Of a DNA stretch of 59,525 nucleotides, positions 57,978 through 59,525 are shown piece by piece. The notes below the pieces were generated by a model. The model worked only from the letters and a program-made list of their open reading frames with translations, had not been told where the DNA came from and ran no database searches. The stretch's first letter is position 1, and each line of letters opens with the position of its first letter. Source of the stretch: Branchiostoma floridae (lineage: Eukaryota; Chordata; Leptocardii; Amphioxiformes; Branchiostomatidae); the NCBI RefSeq assembly GCF_000003815.2, contig NC_049987.1, forward strand, positions 20,642,547 through 20,702,071, given 5' to 3'. The translations under genes and the position numbers were made by a program.

Positions 57978-59525
57978 TCAATCTTTGTCCGTGCCAGGAA
58001 ACGTCACATAAGTGTGATCAGAGTTATCGTCTTCAGCACTGTCTGTCCCAGGAAGTGTCATATAACTATGATCTGACATGTTACTATCACTTACAGACCT
58101 TGAGAGCGTGTCCTTGTCTTTAGTTTCTCTCTCTGGCTGTAAATCCATCTCTCTGGCTCCGGCTTCTTGTTCTGTGTTAGCTTCAGGGAACGTCATATAT
58201 TCCTGATCTGAGTCTTCGTCTGTAGCGTTCGAAACTTCATTTTCATGTTGTAAATCTCCCTCCCTGGCTCTGGTTTCTCGTTTTGTGCTAGCCTCAGGGA
58301 ACGTCATATATTCTGGATCTGAGTCTTCCTCATGCCCTGTAGTGTTCAAAACCCTGGCAGAATGATCCTCGGTATTCTTGTCGTTATCATAATGTCCAGG
58401 TAATCGTTCTGTGGCTGTAGATTCCCCATTGGCTGAAGTCGTCTGGGCTTCGTTGCTGGTGACGTTCGTTTCGTTGTCATAGTGTCCACATGATTGTGCT
58501 TTGATATGGAGTGCTACCATGCTCGGAGTAAGTTTGGCTTTAGGGTGACTTGAGGGAGCTCTTGTTTTTACCAAGTGATCTCTCTTAAGCTTGTGGCCAC
58601 GACTTACGGTGTTTTTGGTCTGAGTGGTCTTAACTGGGATCGTCCCTTGCGAGTTCTTGCCCACGTTACTGACTGAAAGTTGATCGTCATTTTCATAGCG
58701 CTCCTCAGTACCAGCGTTTAAGAATTCATCATCATTTTTGAGGTGCTGTGGGCCAGTCTCAGAAAACTGATCATCGTTCTCGTATTGTCCACCCCTGTCT
58801 CCTCCCCCATCTGAGAACTGGTCATCATTTTCGTAGTGTCCACCCCTGTCTCCTGCTTTTGAGAACTGGTCATCATTCTCATAGTGTCCACCCCTGTCTC
58901 CTGCGTTTGAGAACTGGTCATCATTCTCGTAGTGTCCACCCCTGGCTCCTCCTGCGTCTGAGAATTGGTCATCATTCTCATAGTGTCCACCCCTGGCTCC
59001 TCCTGCGTCTGAGAACTGGTCATCATTTTCGTAGTGTCCACCCCTGTCTCCTGCGTTTGAGAACTGGTCATCATTCTCATAGTGTCCACCCCTGTCTCCT
59101 GCGTTTGAGAACTGGTCATCATTTTCGTAGTGGGCACCACTTGCTCCTCCTGTGTCTTCATTTCCAGAGCCTGTAGCTGCATTCACTGCATTTCTATGTC
59201 CATTGTCCTTCTGGCGCATTCTTTCAAACTTGTAAACACAAGCGACTATTGCTGCGATGATAATGCAACCTCCACAGAAAGATGCCAGTCCAGTAATTAT
59301 AATCTCTGTGGTAGACAATCCGGTAGGAGGACGATTTGGGGTGTCCTTTTCAACAGCATGGTCATCTACTGGTACCATGGCATCCCAGACTGTTGTTAGG
59401 TGCTGAGGGTTGTACTTTCTTGTGCTTCTCTCACTGGCTTTTGTTGTAATATTGTCAGATTGAGCCATGTCATCAATGTCTTGACTTACTGTTACGTCCT
59501 GGTAGACTGCAGATACACTAGCATT
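57978..59525 (-). CDS. Single-pass membrane protein with Tyr-Glu-Asn repeat tail, 5'-partial
   Basis: The frame from the stop at 57978-57980 stays open through the ATG at 59468 to the window edge (19 more codons), so the N-terminus is probably beyond 59525. Counting from that ATG: a membrane segment at about 56-79 (EIIITGLASFCGGCIIIAAI) followed by KFERMRQK, indicating type I topology with a cytoplasmic tail. The tail has about ten 15-17-residue repeats, core GGHYENDDQFSNAGDR, from residue 112; then HYDN twice; then EYMTFPEA twice, SYMTLPG and TYVTFPGTD at the end. YEN fits the GRB2 SH2-binding consensus (Tyr-x-Asn), so a scaffold or receptor role is inferred. The ectodomain is not visible. 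Confidence 0.8.
   Translation of the reverse strand, partial: NASVSAVYQDVTVSQDIDDMAQSDNITTKASERSTRKYNPQHLTTVWDAMVPVDDHAVEKDTPNRPPTGLSTTEIIITGLASFCGGCIIIAAIVACVYKFERMRQKDNGHRNAVNAATGSGNEDTGGASGAHYENDDQFSNAGDRGGHYENDDQFSNAGDRGGHYENDDQFSDAGGARGGHYENDDQFSDAGGARGGHYENDDQFSNAGDRGGHYENDDQFSKAGDRGGHYENDDQFSDGGGDRGGQYENDDQFSETGPQHLKNDDEFLNAGTEERYENDDQLSVSNVGKNSQGTIPVKTTQTKNTVSRGHKLKRDHLVKTRAPSSHPKAKLTPSMVALHIKAQSCGHYDNETNVTSNEAQTTSANGESTATERLPGHYDNDKNTEDHSARVLNTTGHEEDSDPEYMTFPEASTKRETRAREGDLQHENEVSNATDEDSDQEYMTFPEANTEQEAGAREMDLQPERETKDKDTLSRSVSDSNMSDHSYMTLPGTDSAEDDNSDHTYVTFPGTDKD
58718..59135 (-). repeat. Coding minisatellite of the Tyr-Glu-Asn repeats
   Basis: Eight strongly similar 48-51-bp units plus two diverged ones. 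The third codon positions vary (TTC/TTT, CGT/CAT) while Tyr-Glu-Asn-Asp-Asp is unchanged, and two length classes (16 and 17 residues, NAGDR and DAGGAR) alternate in blocks. Confidence 0.85.

Noticed and set aside
58718-59182. Overlapping frames on both strands (154 and 142 codons) in the repeat tract
   Set aside because: Shadows of the repeat-coding frame; only the 57978-59468 frame has a membrane segment and conserved motifs.

Overview
The window is eukaryotic nuclear DNA from an intron-rich metazoan genome. Its protein genes read most like an invertebrate deuterostome, and the fragments of CR1/Jockey-type LINEs, tRNA-derived SINEs and many small inverted-repeat elements suggest amphioxus (Branchiostoma-like). 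That species call is inference; no search was run.

Layout. (1) 1-1,790, plus strand: last three exons of POLR2F (RNA polymerase I/II/III subunit RPABC2). (2) 1,921-5,249, minus strand: complete five-exon MYCBP (AMY-1), tail-to-tail with POLR2F. (3) 5,250-5,760: a short region with YY1- and NRF1-like motifs separating MYCBP from the next gene, head-to-head. (4) 6,768-55,582, plus strand: 48 consecutive coding exons of ATM, the DNA double-strand-break kinase. They join in phase throughout into 7,779 nt (2,593 codons), from the N-terminal TAN motif through the HEAT solenoid and most of the FAT domain. The PI3K-like kinase and FATC exons are not in the window. (5) 13,035-14,342, minus strand, inside an ATM intron: an intronless rhodopsin-class receptor of S1P/LPA type that has lost the usual activation motifs. 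(6) 57,978 to the right edge, minus strand: the open-ended 3' exon of a single-pass membrane protein whose tail carries about ten repeats with a Tyr-Glu-Asn core and four Tyr-x-Thr-Phe/Leu-Pro motifs. It either sits inside the next ATM intron or marks the end of a truncated ATM locus.

The ATM introns are the accessory part. At least seven introns carry tandem copies of their own 3' splice site plus the first bases of the downstream exon (from one to six decoys), and one intron carries a decayed copy of the exon before it. Several DNA transposons with clear terminal inverted repeats lie in the introns; three of them are inserted in copies of SINE families. The most interesting coding feature is in ATM exon 40: the position of the human Ser1981 autophosphorylation site is a run of six Ser-Gln dipeptides spaced every three residues.

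How the genes relate: ATM is the core DNA-damage kinase, POLR2F and MYCBP are housekeeping transcription-linked genes, and the two intronless minus-strand reading frames are signalling receptors with no evident functional link to ATM.
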